Assembly (NCBI GenBank): GCA_019915135.1
Contig: JAHLMK010000007.1
Location: forward strand, 1,488,001 to 1,552,000
Direction of reading: 5' to 3'
Length of the DNA stretch: 64,000 nucleotides
Source of the DNA: Strobilurus pachycystidiatus
Lineage: Eukaryota; Basidiomycota; Agaricomycetes; Agaricales; Physalacriaceae
The position numbers were made by a program, and so were the translations under genes. Below, piece by piece: positions 1-11,700 of the stretch; position 1 is the first letter of the stretch; the number at the start of each line of letters is the position of its first letter. Below the pieces are notes generated by a model. The model searched no databases and was not told where the DNA came from. It saw nothing but the letters and a program-made list of their open reading frames with translations.

Positions 1-138
1 GACGAGCATTTCCTTGAAGCAACTGAATCTCGATCCGGGAATGGTTTGGCTCGAAAATTGAATAGGCTCGGCTGGGACCCGCATTCCGAGGAGAATAGTT
101 ATAAGAGAGCTTCTCGATGCGTGTTTCATTCTCCAGTC

Positions 139-3069
139 ATGCTACGTGTCGCCCCACTTCTTGTTCTCCTCCCTTTCGCCCTAGCTTGGTTTCCACCCAG
201 TGTTCCCATTGTGGACCGTCGGGCAGGCGATGCCTTCACTGTCGATTTCCAGCAAGGAGTGAATACACAGACTGATACATCTACCAAACCTTCTGTCGAC
301 CTCGAGTACACTACTGACGGTGGTACTCCTGTAGCCCACCCTTATGAAGCTCAACGTATTGGCAGTAACGGTGGGTCGTGCATTTCTGCGCGAGACAGAT
401 ACGTTGACACGAGAAATTCCTTCTACAGGGCCTCTTCTCTTGCAAGATGTTCATCTCACAGAGCTCTTTGGAGCTTTCGACCGCGAGAGGATTCCAGAAC
501 GCGTTGTCCACGCGAAAGGGGGTCAGTACGTTCCCTCTTGTCCTATGTGACGCTTCTAATCGCATGAAATTCTGCGAAACCTCGCTTCCTGCAGCCGGAG
601 CCCATGGATACTTCGAGGTTACCAACTCCACGTTCGTCAAACAATACTCCATGATGTAAGTATTGACGCGCAGAACCCTGACCTTTCGTTCTCAACCATC
701 GTCGTAGGGACGTTTTCAGCGAGGTGTGTCGATGTCAACTCCGTTTTGCACTTCTTGCTCAACTTTACTCGACAGGATGGATTGAGGACACCTATCACCG
801 GTCAGCGCCACTTCTCCCCGAAGATGTTACTTGTGTTTTGACGCCATTCCCCAATCCCCAGTACGATTTAGCACAGTTGGCGGCGAGTCAGGTTCAGCAG
901 ACGAAGCCCGGGACCCTCGAGGATTTGCAATAAAGTGCGTTCTCGACGCCACAAGAGATTGGTGACTTATCTGCTAGCCAGGTTCCGCACTCGTAAAGGA
1001 ATCTGGGATCTCGTCACCAACAGTTCGTACCAACATGCTTCTCTGACTGTCCACGTCTCAGACGAAAATAGACACACCCGTGTTCTTCATTCGTGACCCC
1101 GCCAAGTTTCCGCACTTCATACATGTACATTTGTCTTGTCACCGTCAGGTCTGTCCTTCGGACTAACCTTGTCTTCCAGACCCAGAAAAGAAATCCCCAG
1201 ACCCATCTGAAAGATAAGGAGTAAGTGCACGAATGGTGACGCGGTGTTCCTGTTCAGTTTGATAATGCCGTGCATCCTTCAGCATGTTCTGGGACTACCT
1301 GAGCTCTAACCCCGAGTCATTGTACCAAGTGAGTTCCCGATTTCCCGTTACAGGAGAGAGCAATCATCCTTCATAATTTCTGAACCGCGAACTTAGGTCA
1401 TGAGACTGTTCTCTGACCTTGGGACTCCGTACGGTTTTAGGCATATGAACGGCTGGGCTGGTCATACCTACAGGTATGATATAGCTACGTTATGACATCT
1501 CGCGCCTGCACTAAACGGTTCAACCTCTAGATGGATCAAGGAAGATGGCTCGTGGGTCTACGTAAAGCTGTTTTCCGAAAGCATGCAAGGGGTGAGCCCT
1601 TTCACTGTTGCAATGTTCTCTCCGGTCTCATCGCAGCGGTACAGGTCAAGAACTTTACGAATGCCGATGCGGTTCAAATACAAGGTGCGTGTCGAGCATT
1701 CTTTGACGGCGGACACTACTTACTGATCCGCAACATCTAGGGCAGAACCCGGACTTTGCCACCCAGGACTTGTATGAGGCTATTGAGAACAAGACCTATC
1801 CGGGATGGACTATGTACGCGCAGGTCCTGACACCTGAGGCTGCAGAATCATTCAAGTAAGCATCCCTCTGCGCCACTTATTTGACGACTCTCATACAATG
1901 TCGACTGAAGATACAACGTTCTGGATCTCACGAAGTACGTACAACTACTAACGCCTCGACATCATACGTCCTCAACGAATGATCTTCTCCCAGGGACTGG
2001 GCTTTTGAGGACGTACCCAAGACGGAAATCGGAAAGTTCTACTTGACTCAAAATCCCACAAAGTCAGTGGTACTGCTTATTCCGGTGGATAGCAAACTCA
2101 ACGGAACACAAGCTACTTTGCGGAAATCGAGCAGGCGGCGTTCTCCCCAGCCCGCATGGTTGAAGGATGGGGTCCGTCAGCGGATCCGGTCCTCCAGGCG
2201 CGCCTGTTCTCGTATTCAGATGCACATCGGTATGTATTGAAGCGTCGACAGTCCCCCAAATCTCGACTGATCATCACGCCTGCCCGCTAGGTACCGTCTT
2301 GGTGTGAACTATATGGTACGACTTCTACTAGAATAGGTGTACTCGGGTTGACGCGGCCATCTAACATAGGCCATTCCTGTCAACTGTCCCTTTGCTCCCG
2401 TCGGTGGGTGCAAACTCGTTGCTGATTATAACCTCCTCCGGTCACTGACGGTGAATCGGTGCTAGCTAATTTTGAACGCGATGGGTCCATGAACGTACTC
2501 GGCAATCAGGGTCAGTCCCTGGATCACTTGATACTAGACAATAGTGAACATGGCTTCATGCAGGCTCTCGCCCCAATTACCTCTCCACATTGGACACCAT
2601 CAAACTACAGAAGCGACCTTATGTTGACGAGACCCATCAGCAGTGGATCGTGAGTGCCACAGTCTTCGGTTCCGGACCAAGCTGACTTTTACGGTTTCCA
2701 ACAGGGTGGCGCAGTTTCTTCGTTGTCCGCGGTGACGGAGATCGATTTTGACTGGCCCCGCAAATTCTGGGCAAGCTTCTCTGACACGGATAAAGAGAAC
2801 TTCATCAGGTCTATTTTTATGTCCCCCGCGAGCGACTTTTACTTATTGTTCCCATCTGAAGCAACATCGTCGGACACCTCGGATTGGCGGAGAGCGAGAC
2901 CATTCGTCGACGCCAGGTGGCGCTCTTTGCGCATGTCGACGCCGAATTAGGACAGCGTATCGCTGATGGTGTCGGTGTGCCGGTTGACTCTGTCCAGTTC
3001 CCGGGTGGCGACAGGCCGACTTGGGTGAATGTCACTGTGGACGCCGTTGGAAGTACCGCGGATTATTGA
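139..3069 (+). CDS. Catalase, small-subunit type, with apparent signal peptide
   Basis: Heme catalase, which breaks hydrogen peroxide down to water and oxygen. The gene is cut by a dozen or more short introns. The active-site region reads [15 protein letters not shown], with the distal His. The proximal heme-ligand signature RLFSYSDAH is followed by YRLGVNYM and PVNCPFAPV. Other conserved blocks are [50 protein letters not shown] and a C-terminal segment ending GSTADY. There is no flavodoxin-like C-terminal domain, so it belongs to the small-subunit group. The ATG at 139 starts [20 protein letters not shown], a good signal peptide directly before the catalase N-terminus; the in-frame upstream codons have no ATG. 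No PTS1 is present. Family assignment is firm; secretion is inferred and exon edges are approximate. Confidence 0.93.
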
Positions 3070-3536
3070 GCTGAATTTCTCTGATCTTCTAAATCATGGT
3101 TCTTTAGTTTTGGGTAGCATTACTTATGACACTATCATAGACTTCGATCACAAAAACTCCCAGAGCGCCTGGGACTTCTCTTCTAAGTTCTCTTGTTCCA
3201 GATTGTTCCTCGGAGCCATGATTGACACGCTACCGATATTCAACCTTACTCGACCTGAGTCGATGGGCCGCCGACGCATAAATTGACCGCCAAGTCACCA
3301 AGGCTTTTTCGTTCAGGTGCCAGGGGTGCAATTGATAGCTCTGAGATACTGCTCTCAGGATGAATACTTTGCCACTGGTGTACAGAAGTGCGGGCGAGCT
3401 AAGTAATCCTGAGTCTCGAATCAACAAGGACGAGACGCCACGATATCTCTCAGGTTTCGCGTACTCTTTCTGTCGGTTGCCCAGTGCGGCCAAGGAGCAT
3501 GCGCACGATCACAAGACTCTGGTGGACGTCTGTCAT

Positions 3537-3990
3537 AATGATATACAGTCAATTACCTCATACGGAATACGGTTGGTTCCTACCCAGACCATATTCCATA
3601 TGACGGATATTCCACATCAAAGTGTGGCGCATTTACAGTATGAAATTTTGCAATCATATGAACTCAAAGTTACATGTTATTTCTGCTACAACTAGATGTC
3701 ATTGGATGTTATGATGCTATACAATGTCTTATCTTCTATTTCAACCCAATTTACAGCTTGAAAGATGTTTTTCAGTCCTTCCATTCACCTGTTTTAGAGA
3801 AAAATAGTTTAGAAAACTACATAAAATTACTCCATGATATGGAATACCCTGCTAATTTTCTCAGAATCTGTATTCCATATTCCGGATGACGGTTCAATGG
3901 AATATTCCCCTCTACCAACTTGGTGGAAGGTAAATTCTATTCCGTATGACGGATATTCCATGCGACCTTATTCCATATGAAGTAATGGAC
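3537..3990. repeat. AT-rich region with clustered GGAATA/TATTCC motifs
   Basis: The stretch between the catalase and the UBL3-like gene (3070-4115) holds no convincing gene. It contains two near-identical 22-bp direct repeats at 3593-3614 and 3939-3960 (attcc[a/g]tatgacggatattcca). Their core tccgtatgacgga is an inverted repeat with a 3-base loop. More tattcc/ggaata words lie at about 3563, 3839, 3871, 3899-3908 (the palindrome ggaatattcc) and 3971. The DNA is clearly more AT-rich than the flanking genes. It may be a relic of a mobile element; no terminal repeats or target-site duplication were found. Confidence 0.5.
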
Positions 3991-4115
3991 TGTACATAGG
4001 CTCGAACTTATCCAAGTTGATGTTCTGATGTCAATGGGGACGAGTGTGATCCAATGAGCAACGGCTGATTATATGAGTCGTAAAGTAGCAAAAATAATGT
4101 AACCTTGAAGTATTG

Positions 4116-4910
4116 TCAACAAATCACGCAGCAACAAGCGGTGCGTTCATCCGCTTTCTTTGCAGGATCGTCGTCCAAGGCGCCTGGGCGTATAGACATG
4201 TGAACGATGGTAGCTGGGGCGTCGATTGGGAACGGAATGTCTGGCGAACGTTGAATTGATGAGCCATGCTTGACGAACGAAGAGACCTACTCTTGAGAAT
4301 GTCGTCGTCTTGGAGGATTCTGCCGCGGTACAAGATGCGGAGGAAGGACGGCGCCGGAGGGCGGTCGTCTTGCCAGTCTAGGGTCACGGATAAGAAAGAT
4401 ATAGCGGATGAAGAAGCGAGGAAGTACCTCCAGGCCATGCGTTCCAGAGAAGCTCCTTGACACGGCCTACGTTGTGTGTGGGGTCAAAGTTCATGGTGCG
4501 TCGCCGGCCGTTCACGAGCAGGAATGTGAGGACGACTTGCGGTGTGTGTGGTGGCTGCGGCTGGGGAGCGGCGGTCTCCTCAACCGGCGGCGTTGTGGAT
4601 GCAGGAGGCTCAGCGGGAGTAGGGGCGGGATCATCTACACGCGTGAAACTGGTGCGGGCGCTTGCTGTGAGACTGTAGCTGCCTGCTTGACACTCTGAGT
4701 GATAATGACACGACACTGAGCAAGGCGTCACTTACCGAGCCCGGACAAGGAGCCTATACGCGGGATAGGTGCAAGTTGGGAAGACGAGTTGTCAGGCGAA
4801 TCAAAGGTGACATTATTGCCTTTCGGCGGTGTTGGGCTCGTCGTCGACGCTGGAGGGGCCGCCGCGCTTGAGTCTGTCGGTGTTGATGAAGTGGCGGTGG
4901 TGGTATCCAT
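4116..4910 (-). CDS. UBL3-like membrane-anchored ubiquitin-fold protein
   Basis: The protein has 198 residues in four exons (4910-4736, 4664-4428, 4377-4291, 4213-4116), and the joins keep frame. The first ~100 residues are Ser/Thr/Pro/Ala-rich and look disordered. A ubiquitin-like domain follows, starting VVLTFLLVNGRRRTMNFDP and running through WNAWPGDWQDDRPPAPSFL, RILYRGRILQDDDIL and TTIVHMSIRP. This order and spacing match animal UBL3 and plant MUB proteins. The end, CCCVIC, provides a CaaX-type prenylation box with an extra cysteine next to it, as in UBL3 (known to be prenylated and membrane-bound). It is transcribed away from the XLF-like gene, with start codons 47 bp apart. UBL3 is linked to protein sorting in animals; the role here is unknown. 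Confidence 0.88.
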
Positions 4911-4957
4911 AGTGTTGGAGAGTGGGTAGGATCACTGGCTGCGTAGTATCATAGTTG
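4911..4957. promoter_or_regulatory. 47-bp gap between divergent start codons
   Basis: Only 47 bp separate the ATG of the UBL3-like gene (first base 4910, minus strand) from the proposed ATG of the XLF-like gene (4958, plus strand). Both 5' leaders and core promoters must therefore overlap, or one start must lie elsewhere. I see no clear TATA box in the gap. Confidence 0.45.
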
Positions 4958-6556
4958 ATGGCAAAGACGAGCACACTGTTACCGTCATCGGTAAGTTAAC
5001 CGTCATTTCGGCAAGCTCCGCCACTCCTTGAACTCGTTTCTTTATGTGCGATGGACTTGTTGTCTGAAGTGCTGCGTCCACCTCTTCAACTACATCTACT
5101 CTCTCCTGACATATCCCCAGGAAAACAATAAACACCTTCTAACAAAAGAATGGACGGTCAAGATTGACACCCTCAAATCAACACCATATCTCATTGTTTG
5201 TGGCGGGCAACTCGTCCTGTGAATTCCGCGAGATAACACGCGTCCTAGAAATTCTACTCTTCACCTTCCGATTATTCCTCTGTGATTCTCGTTACAGACA
5301 CGAAACACGTGTGGACAGAAAGTCAGACCTCTTTCGCCACTACTGATCCTACACTATGCTCACCGACCCTAGCGCTCTCCAGTCAACAATTTGCCCGACG
5401 ATGGCGGGAGTGTAACAATCAAGAGCACGTCTCAAGTACGGAACTGACAGACGAAGAAGAGGAGTGGAGGATACACAATCTCGAGGTCTTAACGAAGGCT
5501 CATTCCGTTGGAGGCATTGCAGACTTGACGTTCGAGGTCGCGGAAACCAACTTCTCTGTGAGCATCTGCCTCCGCTGATATTCTGCGTGCCAATCTTCTT
5601 TCATAGGATTTCGCGTTCACGCTCGAAGGGGAGTCGTTCCAATGGCGATGGGAGACGTGTTCTGTTGGATACAAGGCATCCGCAGAGATTCTATCGAAGC
5701 ATCTCATCTTTCCACTCATTAGCATGACCCACCTTGCTTTCTCATCTTCGGAGAACGTCACAGAACTTTCTGATGCCGATATGGGCAAGGTAGGATTGTT
5801 GAATCTCTACTAGGTGATGATGTTTATCAAACCGCAATAGGCTATCGACAAAGTGGCGCGGACGTCGAGGAGGAACATGGACCTCCATGTCAGGAACGCG
5901 TTCTCGAAACCACGCGTCGCGTCCAGCTTCGCGCGGATGACCGCAACATTCAACTTTTCAACCGATATCCGTGAGAGACTTTGCAGATGAACATTGGATA
6001 CTCACAAACTAGCATCATCAGCTGCTATAAAGTCATCTGTGGAGAAACCGGAATTTGAACCACTGCCACCTCCAGCAACCAAGAAGCCCTCCCAGCCTTC
6101 CAGCTCTGACCATGATGTGAGTAGTCGCTCTGCTACTTGGATCTTACTGACAATGGTTCATAGAACGACGCTGCAAAATCCTCGACCTCTGCTGGACCGT
6201 CGAAAGACAGATCACTCTCCCTTAGTCCGCCGCCTTCGACAAATCAAAAACCTCCAGCTCCTGCGGCAGGTTCTGATTCCGAGACTGAAGATGACGAAGA
6301 TGAGCCAATCGTGCCAGTCAAGAAAGCCAAGTCGCCTTCTTCTCCTCCACCCGTGAAATCACCTTCGCCTGCTCCGCCTCCAAAGAAACGCGTTACCCAG
6401 GCGCCTTCGTCTGATACTGATTCATCGCCTGTTCGGCCGGTGAAGAAATCAAAGCCGCCTGCTTCGTCCAGCGATGATAGCGATGATGAACCCAAGATAC
6501 CTGCGGCAAAGAGGGCCACCAGGCAGCCTATCAAGCGCGGAGGCAAGCGATTCTGA
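4958..6556 (+). CDS. XLF/NHEJ1-like non-homologous end-joining factor
   Basis: The protein has 408 residues in seven exons (4958-4990, 5121-5195, 5249-5557, 5607-5789, 5841-5970, 6013-6116, 6164-6556). The N-terminal head reads LLTKEWTVKIDTLKSTPYLI, then a beta-rich part with SSVILVTDTKHVWTESQT. The segment GESFQWRWETC is followed by ILSKHLIFPLISMTHLAF and a helical stalk (LSDADMGKAIDKVARTSRR). This resembles XLF/XRCC4-superfamily proteins, where the FxWxFxC...SQHLIxPL block marks the head-stalk boundary. Such proteins bridge DNA ends with XRCC4-ligase IV. The C-terminal ~150 residues are disordered, with Ser/Asp clusters and Lys-rich stretches ending in KRGGKRF, similar in position to the basic Ku-binding tail of XLF. 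The assignment rests on recognised motifs, not on a search. The first exon is the least certain. Confidence 0.8.
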
Positions 6557-7335
6557 TGTATTCACGTAGTAGTTCATTGTTATTTGAGAGGGTAATGAGA
6601 ATGCTCGTACTTCGTTGAAGCCTGCTTGCTCCTGGCGTTTTAGTCTCATTCGGGCGATCTAGCTTGGAGCTCATTCAGGCCGACGTAGGGTATAGCGCCG
6701 ACGCTTTTCATTGCACGCGTGGCATCTGGAAAGGCGCGGCCGGACGATTCGTGGAGGAACGACGAGGGTGTGGCCCGCACGGGTTTATCTTCTCTTCATT
6801 TCAGTTCCATGTTACAAACTAGGGCAATGGAGAAAGTGGCAACGAGGAGCTTGAAGTCAGCTTGGACGCCAGCTCCGCGCTATCCACCCAGGCCACTGCC
6901 AATGTCGCGAGTAAGGATGAGGGTGGGTCACAAGCTGCTTGGAGGGATGGAGTTTGAAACGTTGGAGTTGCATACATGTCACTCTCATAAAAGCTTGTCT
7001 GTAAATTGGCCAGCTCTTTGACCGCCTGGGACTCGTCCCGCTCCTCCTTCTTGATGGGGAGAATTTTTGATCGATGCAGCGCGCTCCTGCCCGAAATGGT
7101 ACTCTCCCCGACTCCATCACCATCGCTGCCGACTCACACAAATCTGAGTCTGGGTACTTAGGCTACTTAAGCCTTGGGGTGGACTGAGCTGCCTTCTCTT
7201 GTCCATTGCCATACCCCACAGGGTCTGATTACAAGGGTCAAGTACATTCGACATCGAATTTCAAAAGACGCGCGCTGACTAAGCTTCATCGTCTTGACCT
7301 CGTCGACCATTGCCGAATTTCCCGACGTCGAGAAA
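6557..7335. other. Intergenic stretch with an unassigned coding-like segment
   Basis: This gap of about 780 bp lies between the XLF-like and Mim1-like genes. The minus strand has a frame open from about 7125 down to 6820 that reads ILPIKKEERDESQAVKEL partway along. The plus strand has a short open frame around 6825-6955 reading ESGNEELEVSLDASSALS. I could not build a complete gene on either strand. It may hold a small spliced gene. Confidence 0.3.
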
Positions 7336-8255
7336 ATGGCAGAAAATCAGCCTTTTGAGACTACGGACGAGTCCCTCCTGGAGGTAAAGGCGCTATTTAC
7401 CAAGTCTTGCTACTGTTTGGCTTGATATATCACTTCCAATACAGGCTGCTCTCAACCAGTCCTTCACGTCTCCCCCTCGCCCGTCCCAGACAACGACAGC
7501 CGAAGCTGGTTTCCAGACATCCGCTCCCGAAGCGGCGCCCTCCGACAGCGTTACATCGGAGCCTCTTGTGTCCAGCGCAGAGATAGACAGCTGGAAGTCG
7601 GAATACGATTCCCAAGTCGACGCTTGGCGCGCAGAGTCGGCAGTGGCGCGCGACAAGGCCGAGAAAGAACGCGGGCGGTGGGAGGCGGTGCGGGCACAAG
7701 AAGCCAAGGAGGCTCCTCCTGCATCGGACATGTCCGGATGGGAGACGGTGGGCAGCAAGAGTGCTCCATCTGGCTCTGCGTCGGTCGCCGACGCGCGGGA
7801 TCTGGTTGCTGGCGAGAAACAAGTACGCGCCCTCCTGCTCGCTGTTACACCGCTCTCTGACTACAGGCAATGCTTAGCGCGCAGGTCCTTCGCAGTCGCA
7901 GGGCTCCGGCGACGAAGCGGGAAAATGGGACCACGTTACTTCTTCACTGAGCTCGTCGTTCCCCTCCATGACATTCCCCGAACACGGAGAGGAAGACGAC
8001 GTGTCGTTGCCGCCAGCGCAGAAACCCCGCCAAACCCCCGTTTTTGCAACTCTGTCCATCTTCGACTCGTCTCTCTCAACGCGGACGCGTGTCAAGGCGC
8101 TGTTCGCCTCATTGGCAATCAACCTCGTACTCCCCTTTATCAACGGCGTCATGCTGGGCTTTGGCGAGATCTTTGCAAAGAACATCGTGCTTGAGTGGTG
8201 GCGTCCGGGGTCAATAGCGACCCAAACTGGCATTCGTGGTAGGCGAAGGTCATGA
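7336..8255 (+). CDS. Mim1/TOM13-like mitochondrial outer-membrane import factor
   Basis: Exons are about 7336-7383, 7445-7822 and 7878-8255. The N-terminal ~200 residues are acidic, Ser/Ala/Glu-rich and probably coiled or disordered (AEKERGRWEAVRAQEAKEAP). The C-terminal block reads TRVKALFASLAINLVLPFIN and then GVMLGFGEIFAKN. This is the hallmark of Mim1/TOM13: a single membrane helix with glycine-spaced faces followed by GFGEIF. Mim1 inserts alpha-helical outer-membrane proteins and helps assemble the TOM complex. The protein is longer than yeast Mim1 because of the long N-terminal region. The acceptor of the last intron is ambiguous, and the last ~15 codons could differ because a possible donor lies near 8238. 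Confidence 0.82.
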
Positions 8256-8735
8256 ATGAGTCGTTTAAGCATTAGGTTTGCAGGTTCATCTTTCCTGTGG
8301 TTCCGAATCTGACCACTCCTAGATCATAGGCTGTCCAATTCAAATGCCATGTCGACTATGTGGCGTGTGCTTCTGACCTACCGGGTCTTCCGATGGCACA
8401 CCCAACGGCGTTCCCGAAATCAAAGTTCGCCAAAGCCATTACAAGATTCTTGCAGCGTCAGAACTTGTGAACGTCAGCGAATATGACTGCTCGAAAGAAG
8501 CTTCATCTTGCTATATGTGGCCGCGACTAGCTGAATGTTATGGAAATGACCTCCAGAAGTTACAAGATGCTTGTCTTCCTCTGTCATCCATCACCGTTTT
8601 CGGCGGGGATGGACGTGCGCTGATACGGACACGTCCGTCTTGATGTACATATATAGTCCTTCTTCGCTGTTCTCGCTGTTCCACTTCGTCTTGCCATCAA
8701 GCTTACCTACCGAACCAACGGACGACGAACTGAAG

Positions 8736-11700
8736 ATGGCAAAAGACAAGTTGTCTGGCAAGAATACTTCTGACGTTGGTCCTAATGAAGAGAAGAGCTT
8801 CGTGGCCCCTCAGACTAACACCGCCACGTCCGAACCAAATCTTGCACCTGTTTCCTTCGCGCAACTATTCAGGTTCGCTACAGCTGTCGTTCAGGTAGAG
8901 GCTATTCCTCACTTTTGCTCCAGGTATTCCACTACATATGAGCTCTTCTTGAACGCCATTGGACTAGTTGCTGCCGCTGCTGCCGGGGCAACACAAGTAG
9001 GCACATACTTCTCATTGTCTGTAACCGTCTTGAACACGTCGCACAGCCTCTGATCACATTGCTCTTCGGGAATCTCGCGGGCCAATTTGTGACTTTTCAG
9101 AGACTCGTCAACAATGTCGACGCTGGCGATCAGGATGCTCTCGACTCTCTTCCCGCTGCTGCTGCTTCCTTCCGCCACAAAGCCTCCAAGGACGCTCTGT
9201 ATCTTGTTGTCATTGGTAAGCCAGATCTCCATGGTCCTTCATTCCGCTAAGTGAACAATCCGCAGGTATTGCTGCCTTGATCTGTACCTTCATCTTCATG
9301 CACACCTGGGTGTACACCTCCGAGGCCACCGCGAAGCGCATTCGAGAGAAATATCTCAAGGCCATCCTCCGCCAAGACATACGATTCTTCGACCAGGTTG
9401 GGCCTGGCGAGGTTGCAACACGCATTCAGATGGATACACGTGAGACTTGCCGACCACTCGCTGGCTATATGCTCAATCGTTGTTCAGACCTTGTTCATCA
9501 AGGCATCTCCGAAAAATTTGCCCTTGCCGTATGTTTCCTTTCCACGTTCATCACAGGCTATGTAGTGGCGTATAGTCGTTCATGGCGGCTTGCCCTCGCC
9601 ATGACATCGCTTCTGCCGTGTGTGATTGTCACCGGCGCAGTCTTGACCAAATTCATGGCGAAATATACACAGTAGGCCCCCGAGATTATGTCGCGTCAAT
9701 TGGTCTAATAACTTGTGTCAGGATATCTCTGAAACACGTTGCCGACGCTAGTAACATAGCCGAGGAAGTAATCTCCACTGTCAGGACTGTCAAAGCTTTT
9801 GGCACACAAAAGGTCCTTTCGGGTTTGTATGATGCTCACATCGAGAAGTCTAGTGCTGCCGATGTGACGGGAGCACTTTGGTGGGGTGGAGGAATGTCTC
9901 TCATGTTCTTTTTCATATATTCGTCCTACGCACTTGGTAGGTTCGTCTCGGTCTCCTCACATACGGGACTCATCGTGTTTTAGGCTTCTCTTTTGGCACT
10001 ACCCTCATTTTAGAAGGACATGGTTCGCATGCTGCGTTTTGCTGCTGCCGCGGGATGCTAATTCTATGACTAGCCGACTCTGCTACTATAGTTAGCGTTT
10101 TCATGGCCATCCTCATTGGCTCCTTCTCGCTTGCCTTAATGGCCCCCGAACTGCGAGGTATTTCTACCCTTTTCGCTTTCTCACAGCCAATATTCACCCA
10201 AAACGTTCAGCCATTACTCAAGGGCGAGGAGCAGCCGCTAAACTATACGCCACGATTGATCGTGCGCCCGACATTGACTCCGCCAATCCCAACGGAGAGC
10301 AACCCGACTTAATCCAAGGAGAAATCGTCCTCGAGAACATCCACTTCTCGTATCCATCACGCCCTGATGTTCCAGTTTTGAAGGGCGTAAATCTTACATT
10401 CCAGGCTGGAAAGACCGCTGCTCTAGTGGGCGCGTCGGGTTCCGGCAAGTCTACCGTCGTATCCCTCATGGAACGCTTCTACGATCCGCTTATGGGGACT
10501 GTATCTTTGGACGGCCGCAATATCAAAGACCTTAACCTCAAGTGGTTGCGCTCTCAAATCGGCTTGGTATCTCAAGAACCTACTCTATTCGCTACCACCA
10601 TCAGAGGAAATGTTGCTCATGGCCTCATCAATACTCCCTTCGAGCACGCTCCAAACGAGGAACAGCTGAAGCTGATCAAGGAGGCATGCGTCAAGGCGAA
10701 CGCTGATGGCTTCATCTCCAAACTGCCGATGGGATACGACACCGTGGTCGGAGAGCGAGGCATCCTGCTCAGTGGCGGTCAGAAGCAGCGTATCGCCATT
10801 GCCCGCGCCATCGTTTCGGACCCCCGGATTCTCCTCCTCGACGAAGCGACCAGTGCGTTGGACACCCAGAGCGAAGGTGTCGTTCAGGACGCTTTGGACA
10901 AGGCCGCCGCTGGACGGACTACCGTCGCCATCGCTCACCGCCTCTCCACGATCAAGGATGCCGATGTGATCTTTGTTATGGGTGACGGGCTTGTTCTCGA
11001 GCAGGGTACTCACGAAGAACTACTTACCCAGCAGGGGAGTGCCTACGCGGCACTTGTCCATTCCCAGAAGCTTCGGGAAGCTGATGAAGCGGAGGCTCTT
11101 GACGGCGGGCAGGTTTACGTTCACGGGAAAGATGATGATGCGTCCATCGAGGACGGCGCGGCCTATACCGACCCTCATTGTCTTGACAGTCAAATCGTGG
11201 AAGAGCCGCGTCCTATTGCGCCAGGAGTTTCTGGCGCGTCCGATTTGAGTTTGCCGCAACTGTTCAAACGGATGTTCATTATCAACAAGTCGCAGTGGAA
11301 GGCTTATTTCATAGCGGGCGTCTTCGCTATCATGACTGGTCTCGTCTTCCCTGCTTTTGGTATCGTATATGGTCAGTTTGCTTGGTCTCAGGTTGACTTC
11401 GATTACAATGGCTCCTTCTAGCCCAGGGCATCAAGGGATTTTCAGAGACGGGTTCTCATATGCGCCACGCTGGAGATCGCAATGCCTTATGGTGAGACTC
11501 TTACTCCGATTCTGACTCTGTCTCTAGCTGATGCCTCATAGGCTTTTCCTTATAGCTGTTATCTCGACAGTCAGTGGTGGAGCTCAAAATTACCTGTTCA
11601 TGTCTTCGGCTGCAAGGTTATCTGCACGGCTTCGTTCGCTCAGCTTCAAGGCTCTCTTGCGTCAAGACAGTAAGTCTCTGCTTTTCCCATCGCTTGACAG

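Noticed and set aside
3360..3695. A 111-codon plus-strand open frame downstream of the catalase
   Set aside because: No domain or family motif is visible, composition is AT-driven, and it overlaps the repeat-like motif cluster.
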